Shown: positions 1-7,088, numbered from the stretch's first letter. The stretch: 21,626 nucleotides of DNA from JAKFDK01 sp036676195 (GCA_036676195.1 JAKFDK010000097.1:1-21626), one strand, 5' to 3'. Numbers and translations are program-made. Notes: a model not told the origin generated them from the letters alone.

Positions 1-1819
1 CCAGCCGCTCCACCCGCTCATGGTTGGTCACCAGCACCGGTGTCAGCGTCGACTTGCCGGCAGCGGCTACCGTCTGGAGGTCAAACTCCAGCAGACTGGC
101 GCCGGGGGCTACCACGTCGCCGGTCTGCACCAGTGGCTGCAGGCCGCGTCCTTCTAATTCTACCGTGTCGATGCCCACATGTACCAGCAATTCCAGCCCT
201 TCTGGCGTAACGAGAAACAAGGCATGGCCGTGACGGTGCACAAAGGCCACCGTGGCCGCCGCCGGCGCCACCGCCCGCCCCGACTCCGGCCGGATCGCCA
301 CCCCGTCGCCCACCAGGCGACCGGCGAAGGTGGGGTCTGGTACTTCCTCCAGGGGCACGACCTCGCCACTGACCGGGGCCAGCAGGTCCACCGTCCGCCC
401 TGGCCGCGGCGGCGCCACCGGGGGCGGGGGGGCGGTCGGCAATTTCGCCATGGCGGCCCGGACTGCTTCAGCCCGGGCCCCCAGCACCACCTGCACGACC
501 CCGGGAGCGGGCCGCACCACGGCGTGGGCACCGGCCTGCCGCAGGGCGGCCTCGTCCACTGACCCGTCGGCGTGTACCTCGACCCGCAGGCGCGACATGC
601 AGGCATTCAGGGACTTCAGGTTGGTCTGCCCGCCCAGGGCCGCCAGCAGCGCCCGGGCCTGCCCGGTCAGGTCGGCTCGGGCATCCGGGGCAGCGGCCGT
701 GTCGGAACCGGGTGCCGCCGCTGCCTCCTGGCCCAACACCGGCCAGCGGAAGGTGGCAATGGCGGTGCGGAAAACCACGTAGTAGAGCACCGCATACGGC
801 ACTCCAATGGCCACGATCCACCACGGGCGGGTGGCCAGGCCGTAGTTAATCAGGAACATGGGGGCACCATACCCCCACAGCCGCACTCCCAGGGCATAAG
901 TCAGGTAACTGGCGGCCCCGGTGGCCGCAATGTGAAAAACCCACAGGGCCGGAGCAGCAAAGATAAAGGCGAATTCCACCGGTTCGCTGATCCCGGTGAC
1001 CATCGAAGTCAGCGCGCCGGTGACCATCAGGCCCAGCACGCGCCGGCGCTGTTCCGGCCGGGCGGCGTGGGCGATGGCCAGGGCGATGGCGGGAATGGCA
1101 AAGTTATTGAAGACAAAAAAACCACTCATCAGGAGCCCGGCGCTGGGGTCGCCGGTATAAAAGCGCTGAATCTCACCGGTGACCAGTTGGCCCGTGCCCG
1201 GGTCGGTGTAGGTGCCCAACTGGTACTCGATCAGGTTGTTCAAAATATGGTGCAGCCCGGTGGGCAGCAGAATGCGGTCAGCGGCGCCGTAAACGAAGGC
1301 GCCCACCGGTCCGGCCGCCGCCGCCCACCGGCCAAGGGCGGTAATGCCCTGGACCAGATACGGCCACAGGTAACCCCAGACAAAACCCAGGGGTACCGCC
1401 GCCAGGGCAGCCAGGGTAGGAATGAGGCGCTTGCCGGCAAACAGACCGAGGAACTCGGGCAGCCGGGTCTCCCGGAAGCGGTTGAACAGCCAGGTGGCAA
1501 CCGCACCGGCCACCATGCCTCCCAGCACGCCGGGGTGCAGGTCCCGGTCACCGGCCACCGCACCGGCCACGCCGGTCATGACCACATAGCTGACAACGGC
1601 CGACAGGGCCGCCATGCCGTCGGCGGCGGTAAAGCCCACGCTGATGCCAACCGCGAAAAACAGGGGCAGAAACTGTACCAGCAGGGCGCGCCCGGCCGCC
1701 GTGAGGGCGGGGGCAGCCAGAATAAACCCGGCTGCCTGCAGCACGGCCGCCACCGGGAGAATGATGATCGGCACCATCAGGGTCCCGGACAACTTCTGAA
1801 AGGCCGCTGCCCTGCCCAA
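1..1819 (-). CDS. nagE: PTS sugar transporter subunit IICBA, N-acetylglucosamine/glucose family (partial, 3' end outside window)
   Basis: Sugar-specific enzyme II of the phosphotransferase system, which imports and phosphorylates a hexose or amino sugar at the membrane. My translation gives 606 codons, cut by the window edge probably a few dozen residues before the natural end. Domains in order: IIC membrane domain (about residues 1-340, with PVGAFVYGAADRILLPTGLH and a GISEPVEF-type motif), IIB (about 375-455, phospho-Cys C407 in NACMSRLR) and IIA (about 485-606, His pair H532 in HGHA and H547 in HVGIDT, 15 residues apart as in IIA-Glc). No ATG is usable: the frame is open back to a stop and the membrane domain already begins before the first Met. 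A TTG at 1817-1819 lies 8 nt after GGGAGG, giving MGRAAAFQKLSGTLMVPIII. The symbol rests on domain order and resemblance to NagE; glucose (PtsG) or another amino sugar is possible. Confidence 0.9.
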   Translation of the reverse strand, partial: MGRAAAFQKLSGTLMVPIIILPVAAVLQAAGFILAAPALTAAGRALLVQFLPLFFAVGISVGFTAADGMAALSAVVSYVVMTGVAGAVAGDRDLHPGVLGGMVAGAVATWLFNRFRETRLPEFLGLFAGKRLIPTLAALAAVPLGFVWGYLWPYLVQGITALGRWAAAAGPVGAFVYGAADRILLPTGLHHILNNLIEYQLGTYTDPGTGQLVTGEIQRFYTGDPSAGLLMSGFFVFNNFAIPAIALAIAHAARPEQRRRVLGLMVTGALTSMVTGISEPVEFAFIFAAPALWVFHIAATGAASYLTYALGVRLWGYGAPMFLINYGLATRPWWIVAIGVPYAVLYYVVFRTAIATFRWPVLGQEAAAAPGSDTAAAPDARADLTGQARALLAALGGQTNLKSLNACMSRLRVEVHADGSVDEAALRQAGAHAVVRPAPGVVQVVLGARAEAVRAAMAKLPTAPPPPVAPPRPGRTVDLLAPVSGEVVPLEEVPDPTFAGRLVGDGVAIRPESGRAVAPAAATVAFVHRHGHALFLVTPEGLELLVHVGIDTVELEGRGLQPLVQTGDVVAPGASLLEFDLQTVAAAGKSTLTPVLVTNHERVERL

Positions 1820-1827
1820 ACCGCCCG

Positions 1828-1833
1828 CCTCCC
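1828..1833 (-). promoter_or_regulatory. Ribosome-binding site fixing the TTG start of the PTS gene
   Basis: GGGAGG on the minus strand, 8 nt before TTG at 1817-1819. It decides the start, because no ATG or GTG occurs between the upstream in-frame stop and the conserved FQKL segment. Confidence 0.75.
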
Positions 1834-1939
1834 TCTGCCGCGCCTGCGCAGGCCCGTGGCTCTGCCCTTTACCTTATTCTTCCCCTGCTGCCACGGAACC
1901 CTCCCCGAATCAGACGAAGGGCGAAACATACACAGGCAG

Positions 1940-1981
1940 GGCCCGGCGATGCGCACATCACCGGCCCGGTGACGCCGGGCC
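1940..1981 (-). repeat. Nested inverted repeat in the PTS leader
   Basis: Perfect 9-bp outer arms (1940-1948 and 1973-1981) enclose a second hairpin, CACCG/CGGTG at 1959-1971. No T tract follows on either strand, so it is not a classical terminator. It sits about 120 bases before the TTG start. Confidence 0.6.
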
Positions 1982-2055
1982 AGTCCCGGGGGTCCACCCA
2001 AATACAGGTCCTGTACCTTGGGGGCGTGCAGCAGATTCTGACCACGGCCAAAATC

Positions 2056-2096
2056 GGGCCATCCATTGGGCGGTTTTGCCGCTCCATGGGTGGCCC
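2056..2096 (-). terminator. Stem-loop downstream of tyrS, possible terminator
   Basis: An imperfect inverted repeat with GGGCCA/TGGCCC ends and a GCGG/CCGC inner stem closes on a short T-rich loop. On the minus strand it starts 50 bases after the tyrS stop and is followed by CGATTTTGG, a weak T tract. Confidence 0.45.
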
Positions 2097-2146
2097 GAAC
2101 CACTGCCTTTGGACGCTGCGGATCTGTTGGCACGACGCTGACCTCT

Positions 2147-3427
2147 TTAATGGTCTACGGTTAAGGCGCCGTAAGTCTTACGGCCGGCCCGCAATAGAAC
2201 TGCCTTGCCCAGGAGTAGATCCTGGCTGGTCACCAAAGCATCGTGATCGGTCCACCGGCGGTTGTTTAAGTAAAGGCCGCCCTGGCTAATGAGTTTGCGG
2301 GCGGCGCCAACGGACGGGACCAGCCCGGTCTGAATGGCTGCGCGGGTAACTGGGATGCCTATTGCCATGTCGGTGGCTGATACCATGGCCGTCGGGATGG
2401 CCCGCAACACTTGGGCCAACGTTGCCTCATCCATATCGGTCACTTCAGCACCAAACAACATCTGAGCCGCCCGCTCGACTGCTCTGGCCGTGCCAACACC
2501 GTGGATGAAAGCGACAAGATCGTAGGCCAGACGCCGTTGCATCACCCGAGCGCTGGGGTTTTGCCTGGATTCGACATCCAGGGCGTTGATTTCGTCCAGC
2601 GTCAGAAACGTAAATATGGTTAGGAAGGGTTTCACATCTTGGTCGGCGGTGTTAATCAGGTATTGGTAAAGGTCATACGGGCTGGTCATCTCCCCGTCGA
2701 GCCACAGGGCGCCGGCTTCTGACTTGCCGAACTTGGCCCCAGATGCGGTAGTTAGCAAAGGGCCGGTCACCCCGTGAGCCACGCCACCCAGCTTACGGCG
2801 AATCAGATCGATGCCTGCAGTAATATTTCCCCACTGGTCACTACCACCTGCCTGCACGGAACAGCCGTAATGGCGATACAAGTGCAGGAAATCGGTGGCC
2901 TGGAGTAACATATAGCCAAACTCAGTGAAAGAGATACCCTTCGCCCGTTCCTCAAGACGAGCCCGGACTGATTCTTTGGCCATCATGGCGTTGACCGTTA
3001 TGTGCTTGCCAATGTCCCGCAGGAAAGCGATCAGATTCATATGGCTTAGCCACTCGGCATTGTCGACAACCAGTGCTCCGTTCGGACCCTCAAAGCTAAG
3101 AAAGCGGCTAATCTGGCTACGGATGCGGGCGACATAACTGGCGACGGTTTCGGGGTCCAGCAGCCGGCGTTCTCCTAACTTGCCACTAGGGTCACCAATC
3201 AGGCCGGTGCCGCCGCCAACCAGGATAATAGGGCGGTGGCCGTGGCGCTGAAAATGGGCAAGCATCATGACAGGGATCATGTTGCCCAAATGTAGGCTGG
3301 CAGCTGTTGGGTCGAATCCGCAGTAAACTGTTAGAGGTTGCTTACATGCGTCAACCAGCCCCTCCGTTACCTGATGCAGCAGCCCTCGCTGTGTTAATGT
3401 TTCTACGACAGCATGCCTCACATCCAC
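2147..3427 (-). CDS. tyrS: Tyrosyl-tRNA synthetase
   Basis: Charges tRNA-Tyr with tyrosine in the cytoplasm. Class I synthetase core: YCGFDPTAASLHLGN (HIGH-type signature at about 46-49, reading HLGN, a variant known in this family), GGGTGLIGDPSGK, GGSDQWGNITAG (tyrosine/ATP pocket, about 194-205) and KFGKS (KMSKS-type loop, 232-236). An S4 RNA-binding tail covers about 360-426. The chosen GTG at 3425-3427 is preceded by GGAGG with 8-nt spacing and gives 426 residues, near the family norm and aligned with the usual N-terminus (VVETLTQRGLL). In-frame alternatives are ATG 3442 (weak site) and ATG 3589, which has a near-perfect AGGAGGTGA and would add 54 residues. By eye the gene is less GC-rich than its neighbours, which could mean transfer or a second, TyrZ-like copy. 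Confidence 0.93.
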   Translation of the reverse strand: MDVRHAVVETLTQRGLLHQVTEGLVDACKQPLTVYCGFDPTAASLHLGNMIPVMMLAHFQRHGHRPIILVGGGTGLIGDPSGKLGERRLLDPETVASYVARIRSQISRFLSFEGPNGALVVDNAEWLSHMNLIAFLRDIGKHITVNAMMAKESVRARLEERAKGISFTEFGYMLLQATDFLHLYRHYGCSVQAGGSDQWGNITAGIDLIRRKLGGVAHGVTGPLLTTASGAKFGKSEAGALWLDGEMTSPYDLYQYLINTADQDVKPFLTIFTFLTLDEINALDVESRQNPSARVMQRRLAYDLVAFIHGVGTARAVERAAQMLFGAEVTDMDEATLAQVLRAIPTAMVSATDMAIGIPVTRAAIQTGLVPSVGAARKLISQGGLYLNNRRWTDHDALVTSQDLLLGKAVLLRAGRKTYGALTVDH

Positions 3428-3736
3428 TACTCCAACCTCCATCGAGTATACGTACGACCTACAACCGGTATTGATAAGCAAGTATCGGGAGGGTCGTGGG
3501 TATTTCGCTACGAGAAATGGAGGATAGCATGGGAAGGTTAGCCAACACCCTTGGTGAGCCTCGGTCCGCTGCTTCTCAGCGCATTCCATAATTCTCACCT
3601 CCTCATATCGATTTGTTAGGAAGTCCCCCCAAACGACTATGCGAGAGGTTAGAGTCAGAAATTCCCAAATGGCCAATCGGCTGCGGAGGAGCTTTCCCCG
3701 AATGCTATAGGGCTGTTAATACGTTGTGGAAATCTG
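3428..3736 (-). promoter_or_regulatory. Long tyrS leader with an in-frame upstream start and sequestered ribosome-binding sites
   Basis: About 310 nt separate the predicted transcription start from the GTG. Inside is ATG 3587-3589 with AGGAGGTGA (3595-3603), reading in frame into tyrS through 54 codons that include five Tyr and four Cys. Part of that ribosome-binding site, GGTGAG (3594-3599), can pair with CTCACC (3553-3558), enclosing a CGCTG/CAGCG hairpin (3567-3581). The second site, ATGGAGG (3436-3442), is perfectly complementary to CCTCCAT (3517-3523). No T-box consensus (AGGGTGGNACCGCG) is present. The pairings are seen in sequence; translational control is inference. Confidence 0.45.
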
Positions 3737-3743
3737 TGGATAA
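3725..3743 (-). promoter_or_regulatory. DnaA-box-like pair at the tyrS transcription start
   Basis: TTATCCACA, the perfect DnaA-box consensus, occupies 3735-3743. A degenerate copy, ATTTCCACA, lies exactly 10 bp away at 3725-3733. They abut the -10 element. A chance match is possible; there are no further boxes around to suggest an origin. Confidence 0.35.
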
Positions 3744-3771
3744 ATGTACCGTCTAATTCCATGGTTGTCAA
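3743..3771 (-). promoter_or_regulatory. Sigma-A-type promoter of tyrS
   Basis: On the minus strand, -35 TTGACA (3766-3771), a 17-bp spacer and -10 TACATT (3743-3748). The -35 is a perfect match and the spacing is ideal. Confidence 0.75.
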
Positions 3772-3800
3772 CACCTTGTTTTCCATTGATGTGGACAGCC

Positions 3801-3842
3801 TGTGATATTGTCACCCTGGAATCCGTCTGTGAAAATGTCACC
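3801..3842. repeat. Pair of 15-bp direct repeats, probable transposase-binding end of an IS1202/ISNCY-type element
   Basis: TGTGATATTGTCACC (3801-3815) and TGTGAAAATGTCACC (3828-3842) match at 13 of 15 bases, start 27 bp apart, and are each near-palindromic (GTGA...TCAC). Repeated short sites like this are typical of the terminal region of DDE-type insertion sequences. I tie them to the ISNCY-type remnant at 5250-5822 by inference only. No third copy is seen near 5700-5900, so the matching right end seems lost. Confidence 0.4.
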
Positions 3843-3893
3843 TATGAACAAGCAGTCCTGTAATGCTGTAGATCCTGGTTGACTCAGAAAAAA

Positions 3894-3947
3894 GACCTCC
3901 TGGTACAAAGGGTGTTGTCCAGACACCCTTCGGTACTTCAGGAGGTC
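3894..3947 (+). ncRNA. Very stable hairpin in the IS110 left end: buries the transposase ribosome-binding site, candidate part of a bridge RNA
   Basis: Three stacked stems pair in register: 3894-3902 with 3939-3947 (9 bp), GTAC 3903-3906 with 3933-3936, and AAGGGTGT 3908-3915 with ACACCCTT 3923-3930. The loop is TGTCCAG (3916-3922) and only one to two bases are unpaired at each junction. AGGAGG, the only ribosome-binding site before the transposase GTG at 3957, is inside the 3' arm. Protection of transposase genes from outside transcription by such hairpins is known. IS110 elements also express a bridge RNA from this position. Which role applies here, or both, is inference. Confidence 0.5.
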
Positions 3948-3956
3948 GAGAAACCC

Positions 3957-5249
3957 GTGAATCATACGCAACGAGCCAAGAAGCTGTCCCTGATCCGTGG
4001 TGAGCATACGCTGGTGGTCGCCGTGGACATCGCCAAACGTAAGCATTGGGCCTGCATCATGAATGGGTTTACGAAGATACCGGTTGGCAGTCCGTTCGCC
4101 TTCCAGAATAGCAAAGATGGCTTTAGCCGTCTACTTGGACAGATTGCGAAGGCAAAGGAAAAGACCGGTGCAGCCCGAGTGTTGGTGGCCATGGAGCCCT
4201 CGGGGCACTACTGGAAGCCACTTGCTGCTTTCCTGAAGGCATCTGGGTTGAAGGTAGTGACGGTCAATCCGTTCCACGTCAAGCGGGCCAAGGAATTTGA
4301 CGACAACTCGCCGACCAAGAACGACCGCAAGGACGCGTGGGTGATTGCCCATAGAGCCAACGATGCCGACTTCTTCGATCCGTACCTGCCGGATGGCGTT
4401 TATGCCGATCTTCGGGGGCTAACCCAGGCCCGTTAGCAGCACCGTGCAAAGCTGAATCAGGCGCTCAACCAGCTCCAGGCAGTGCTCGACGAGTTCTTTC
4501 CGGAGTTCACCACAGTCTTCGCCGATCCATTGGGGCAGGCCGCCATGCACCTGCTGCGGAACCACCAGTTTCCCGCCGACGTGCTGGTACTCCCTACGGA
4601 GCAACTGGCAATGGTCCTCAAGGAAGCCAGTAACAGGCGGGTAGGGCTCAAGCGAGCCCCGCAACTTCAGGAGGATGCCAAGGACTCCATCGGGATCAGT
4701 GAGGGGCTCCAGGCTGCTCGCCTGCGCCTACGCCAGTGCCTGGATGAGGTAGAGTTCTGGAAGGCCCGGCTGGACGAGACAGAGGCTGCAATGACAGAAG
4801 CCCTTCGGGGAACCGGGCTGGCGCCATTTCTGCTTAGCGTCCCTGGCGTTGGGGTGGTCACAGTGGCCAGCCTGCTCGGGGAAGCCGGGGACCTTAACCG
4901 ATACGAGGCCTGGCGGCAGCTGCGGAAGCTGGCTGGCTACAACCTGACCGAGAATAGCTCCGGCCAGCAGCAGAGCAAGACCCGCATAAGCAAGCGTGGC
5001 CGGCCTGGTCTTCGCTGCTTCCTGTACCAAGCGGCCCTGTCCCTTGTGGCCAAAAACGCCCACTTCAAGGCGCTGTACCAGCACCTCAAAACCCAGGACC
5101 AGAACCGCCTCAGCGGGAAGCAAGCGCTAATTGCAGTCGCCTGCAAGCTCCTCCGGGTCCTGTTCACCCTGGCCCGGGAGCGACGCCTCTATGATCCTGC
5201 CAAAGTGCTGGGTGAGTACCGCACCAATCAGTTAGGCCTCGCCGCCTAA
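3957..5249 (+). pseudogene. IS110-family transposase (DEDD recombinase) interrupted by one in-frame TAG
   Basis: RNA-guided type of recombinase that moves IS110 elements. N-terminal RuvC-like domain with acidic residues D24 (VVAVDIAKRKH), E80 (VAMEPSGHYW), D123 and D126 (NDRKDAW). C-terminal Transposase_20-type domain from about residue 300 (LLSVPGVGVVTVASLLGEAG), with the serine motif ENSSGQQ; probable catalytic Ser at about 335. Codon 160 (4434-4436) is TAG. The frame is otherwise intact for 430 codons, so one base change separates it from an apparently complete protein. The start taken is GTG 3957, 11 nt after AGGAGG and in frame with the conserved region. The two halves would be about 159 and 256 residues (the second from GTG 4482). 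Recent inactivation is most likely; readthrough or trans-acting halves cannot be excluded. Confidence 0.85.
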
Positions 5250-5822
5250 AACACAGCCCTTGAGCAGCTGTTGCAGGGGCAGGTGCCACTCAGTCAGGTT
5301 GGCCGGCTGACCACCGAACTGGGGATTGCTCATATCCCAGCCAGGTCGCCTCAGGCCAAGGGCCGCATCGAGCGGCTCTGGGGAACCCCTCAGGAGCGGC
5401 TCGTGGTTCATCTCCGCCTGATCGGGGCCAAGACCATCGACGAAGCAGAAGCCGCTCTGCCCGAATTCATCGAGCGGTACAACGAACGTTTTGCTGTCCC
5501 GCCGGCAGAAGCCGAGGTGGCTTTGAAGCCCGTTCCCGCTCATATCCGCCTGGAGCACATCCTCTGCTGGAAGGAGCAGCGTACCGTCCTCCCGGGCTAC
5601 GTCATCCAGTACGACAACCAAGCGTACCGGCTCGGCACGTCCAAGGGTGCTCCTACCATCCCACTCAGAACCATCGTCGAGGAGCGCCATAGTCCTCGGG
5701 CCTTCGTCATGTGTGTTTTGTGGGCAGAACGTGCATCTGATCCCCGATCACGTGTGGAGGCCGGGACTGTTCATACTGGGTATTGCTACTCTTGTCCTCT
5801 ACTGTGTGAACCCACGCCTTGA
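5250..5822 (+). pseudogene. 3' fragment of an IS1202/ISNCY-type DDE transposase
   Basis: Similarity begins at about 5256 (ALEQLLQGQVPLSQVG) and holds the end of an rve-type integrase core: ELGIAHIPARSPQAKGRIER followed by LWGTPQERLVVHLRLIGAKT, then an EFIERYNERFAVPPAE segment and ERTVLPGYVIQYDN. The glutamate in GRIERLWG is the expected last acid of the DDE triad. The N-terminal helix-turn-helix region and the first two acids are missing. After about 5640 the reading frame drifts from the family (YRLGTSKGAP), and family-like sequence partly moves to another frame, suggesting a frameshift. No start codon or ribosome-binding site is seen. It is not expected to be functional. The name rests on remembered family features, not on a search. 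Confidence 0.7.
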
Positions 5823-5842
5823 ACGTGCGGACACCACTTGCC

Positions 5843-5875
5843 CAGAATAAAAGCCGAGGGCAGTCGCCCCCGGCT
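5843..5875 (-). terminator. Terminator of the M24 peptidase gene
   Basis: A 10-bp stem (5866-5875 with 5852-5861, one G-T pair) with loop GACT on the minus strand is followed by TTTTATT. It lies 17 bases after the stop codon. Confidence 0.85.
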
Positions 5876-5891
5876 CTCTCGCGCTGCCAAC

Positions 5892-7088
5892 TCACAGGCT
5901 GAACCAGTGGCGGGGCGTACGGGTAATCACCTCGACCCCGTCCGGGGTCACGGCCACCGTATCCTCCAGCGTGAGGCCGCACTCGCCGGGGATAATTACC
6001 TTCGGCTCCAGGGCGAGCACCATGCCCGGCACCAGGTTGCCCTCGGCCCGGGGGGTGAGCAGGGGCAGTTCGTCGCCCTCAAGGCCCACGGCGTGGCCGA
6101 CGTATTCAATGTTATACGTGGCCAGAGTCATGAACCGGTCCAGCACCCCTTCGGCCTCAGCCTGGGCGGCGGCCGCCCGGTAGACGCCGGCCACGGGCAG
6201 ACCCGGGCGCACCGCCGCCAGGGTGGCGTCCATGATCCGCCCCAGCGCCCCCCAGTAGCCGGCGGCGGTCGGATCGGGCTCGCCCACGGCCATGGTGCGG
6301 GCCTCATCCACGTTATAGCCGTGCAGGGTCACGTTGCGGTCGATGGCCACCAGGTCGCCTTTGGCCAGAGGCCGCCGTGAACTGGCGTAGGGCTGGGCGG
6401 CGCTGGGGCCGGCGCCGGTACAGGTCATCCAGTAGCCGGAAACCTCGGCGCTGTTCGGACCGGCGGCGCAGATCCCCCAGGCCATGGTGCCGTACCGGGC
6501 GCGCACCCGCGCCACCAGTTCGGCGCCCTGCTCCTTCTCCACCATTTCCATCCGTAACTGCAGTTCCATCTCGGTCATACCGGGGATCATCCGCTTGCGG
6601 GCTTCGGCAAACCCGGCCTGGGAGATCACGGCAGCCTGGCGCAGCACAGTCAGTTCTGCTTCTGATTTCACCGCCCGCAGGGCGAGAATGGCCGGGGAAA
6701 TGTCCCGATACTCCCGTGGGCCCAGCACCTCCCGGATGCGCTGGAAGTAGGTCACGGGCGTGACATCGAGTTCGAGTCCCACCGGTCCGGCAGGTGCCAC
6801 TTCACGCACCGCCTCCCGCAGGGTCTTGAAGCCCAGCGAGGGGCGGACGTCGGTCACCCAGCCTTCGGCCCTGGCTCGGTCCACATTGACCTGCACCAGC
6901 AGCACCGGTTCCCGCTGCGGCGCCACCACCAACTGGGCGTGCAGGCCGAGGCCGGTGAAGTAAATCAGGTCAGCCGCCTGCATCAGCACCGCGACGGCCA
7001 GGCCCTCGGCGTCCATTTTAGCCCACAGGCCCTCCAGCCGGCGGCGGTATTCGTCGGGACCAAAGGGCGGGGCAGCGCTGTACTGCAA
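5892..7088 (-). CDS. M24-family metallopeptidase (Xaa-Pro dipeptidase/creatinase-like)
   Basis: A pita-bread-fold enzyme of 398 residues. An N-terminal creatinase-type domain covers about 10-135 (MQAADLIYFTG) and the M24 catalytic domain about 145-395. All five dinuclear-metal ligands are present: D250 (VAIDRN), D261 (NVDEART), H332 (YVGHAVG), E361 (LALEPK) and E375 (LTLEDT). It is therefore probably a true metal hydrolase, whereas creatinase itself lacks some of these ligands. Family members include Xaa-Pro peptidases and the ectoine hydrolase DoeA; the substrate cannot be read here, though a compatible-solute role would suit the betaine transporter upstream. TTG 7088 is preferred because AAAGGA lies 10 nt before it; the GTG at 7097 touches that site. 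A strong hairpin separates it from the gene before it. Confidence 0.85.
   Translation of the reverse strand: MQYSAAPPFGPDEYRRRLEGLWAKMDAEGLAVAVLMQAADLIYFTGLGLHAQLVVAPQREPVLLVQVNVDRARAEGWVTDVRPSLGFKTLREAVREVAPAGPVGLELDVTPVTYFQRIREVLGPREYRDISPAILALRAVKSEAELTVLRQAAVISQAGFAEARKRMIPGMTEMELQLRMEMVEKEQGAELVARVRARYGTMAWGICAAGPNSAEVSGYWMTCTGAGPSAAQPYASSRRPLAKGDLVAIDRNVTLHGYNVDEARTMAVGEPDPTAAGYWGALGRIMDATLAAVRPGLPVAGVYRAAAAQAEAEGVLDRFMTLATYNIEYVGHAVGLEGDELPLLTPRAEGNLVPGMVLALEPKVIIPGECGLTLEDTVAVTPDGVEVITRTPRHWFSL

Larger units (their letters stand above)
1820..2146 (-). other. Gene-free leader between tyrS and the PTS gene, rich in stem-loops
   Basis: No credible gene is seen in these 327 bases. Three inverted repeats stand out: 2056-2096 (about 18 paired positions, TTT loop), 1997-2023 (TACAG/CTGTA core extended by CCC/GGG) and 1940-1981 (GGCCCGGCG/CGCCGGGCC with an inner CACCG/CGGTG). 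The first may end tyrS transcription, since ATTTTGG follows it on the minus strand. The other two lie in the probable 5' leader of the PTS mRNA. I could not find a convincing sigma-A promoter or a recognisable BglG/GlcT-type antiterminator site, so regulation of the PTS gene by RNA structure is only a suggestion. Confidence 0.5.
3850..5255 (+). mobile_element. IS110-family insertion sequence (decayed), approximate limits
   Basis: Defined by an IS110-type DEDD transposase (3957-5249) with a structured non-coding left end. The family has no conspicuous terminal inverted repeats, so limits cannot be read directly. The right limit must be within a few bases of 5250, because ISNCY-type transposase similarity resumes at about 5256. 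The left limit lies somewhere between the repeats ending at 3842 and the hairpin beginning at 3894. The right non-coding end is therefore almost absent, and any element-encoded RNA would have to be on the left. Confidence 0.55.

Noticed and set aside
572..1972. Long plus-strand open frame opposite the PTS gene
   Set aside because: It is antisense to a clear PTS permease, with composition dominated by Gly, Gln, Arg and His, no ribosome-binding site and no recognisable domain; a high-GC shadow.
1997..2023. BglG/GlcT-type ribonucleic antiterminator in the PTS leader
   Set aside because: The stem is short and matches no antiterminator consensus I know, and no overlapping terminator with a T tract follows.
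3428..3740. T-box riboswitch for tyrS
   Set aside because: The leader has the right length and gene, but there is no AGGGTGGNACCGCG antiterminator core and no convincing terminator alternative; AAGGGTGTTGGC is only a partial resemblance.
3725..3743. Replication origin
   Set aside because: Only one perfect DnaA box and one weak copy, with no AT-rich unwinding region or replication genes.
4434..4436. Pyrrolysine read at the TAG
   Set aside because: No methyltransferase context or pyl gene is in view and the position is a variable linker; simple mutation is more likely.
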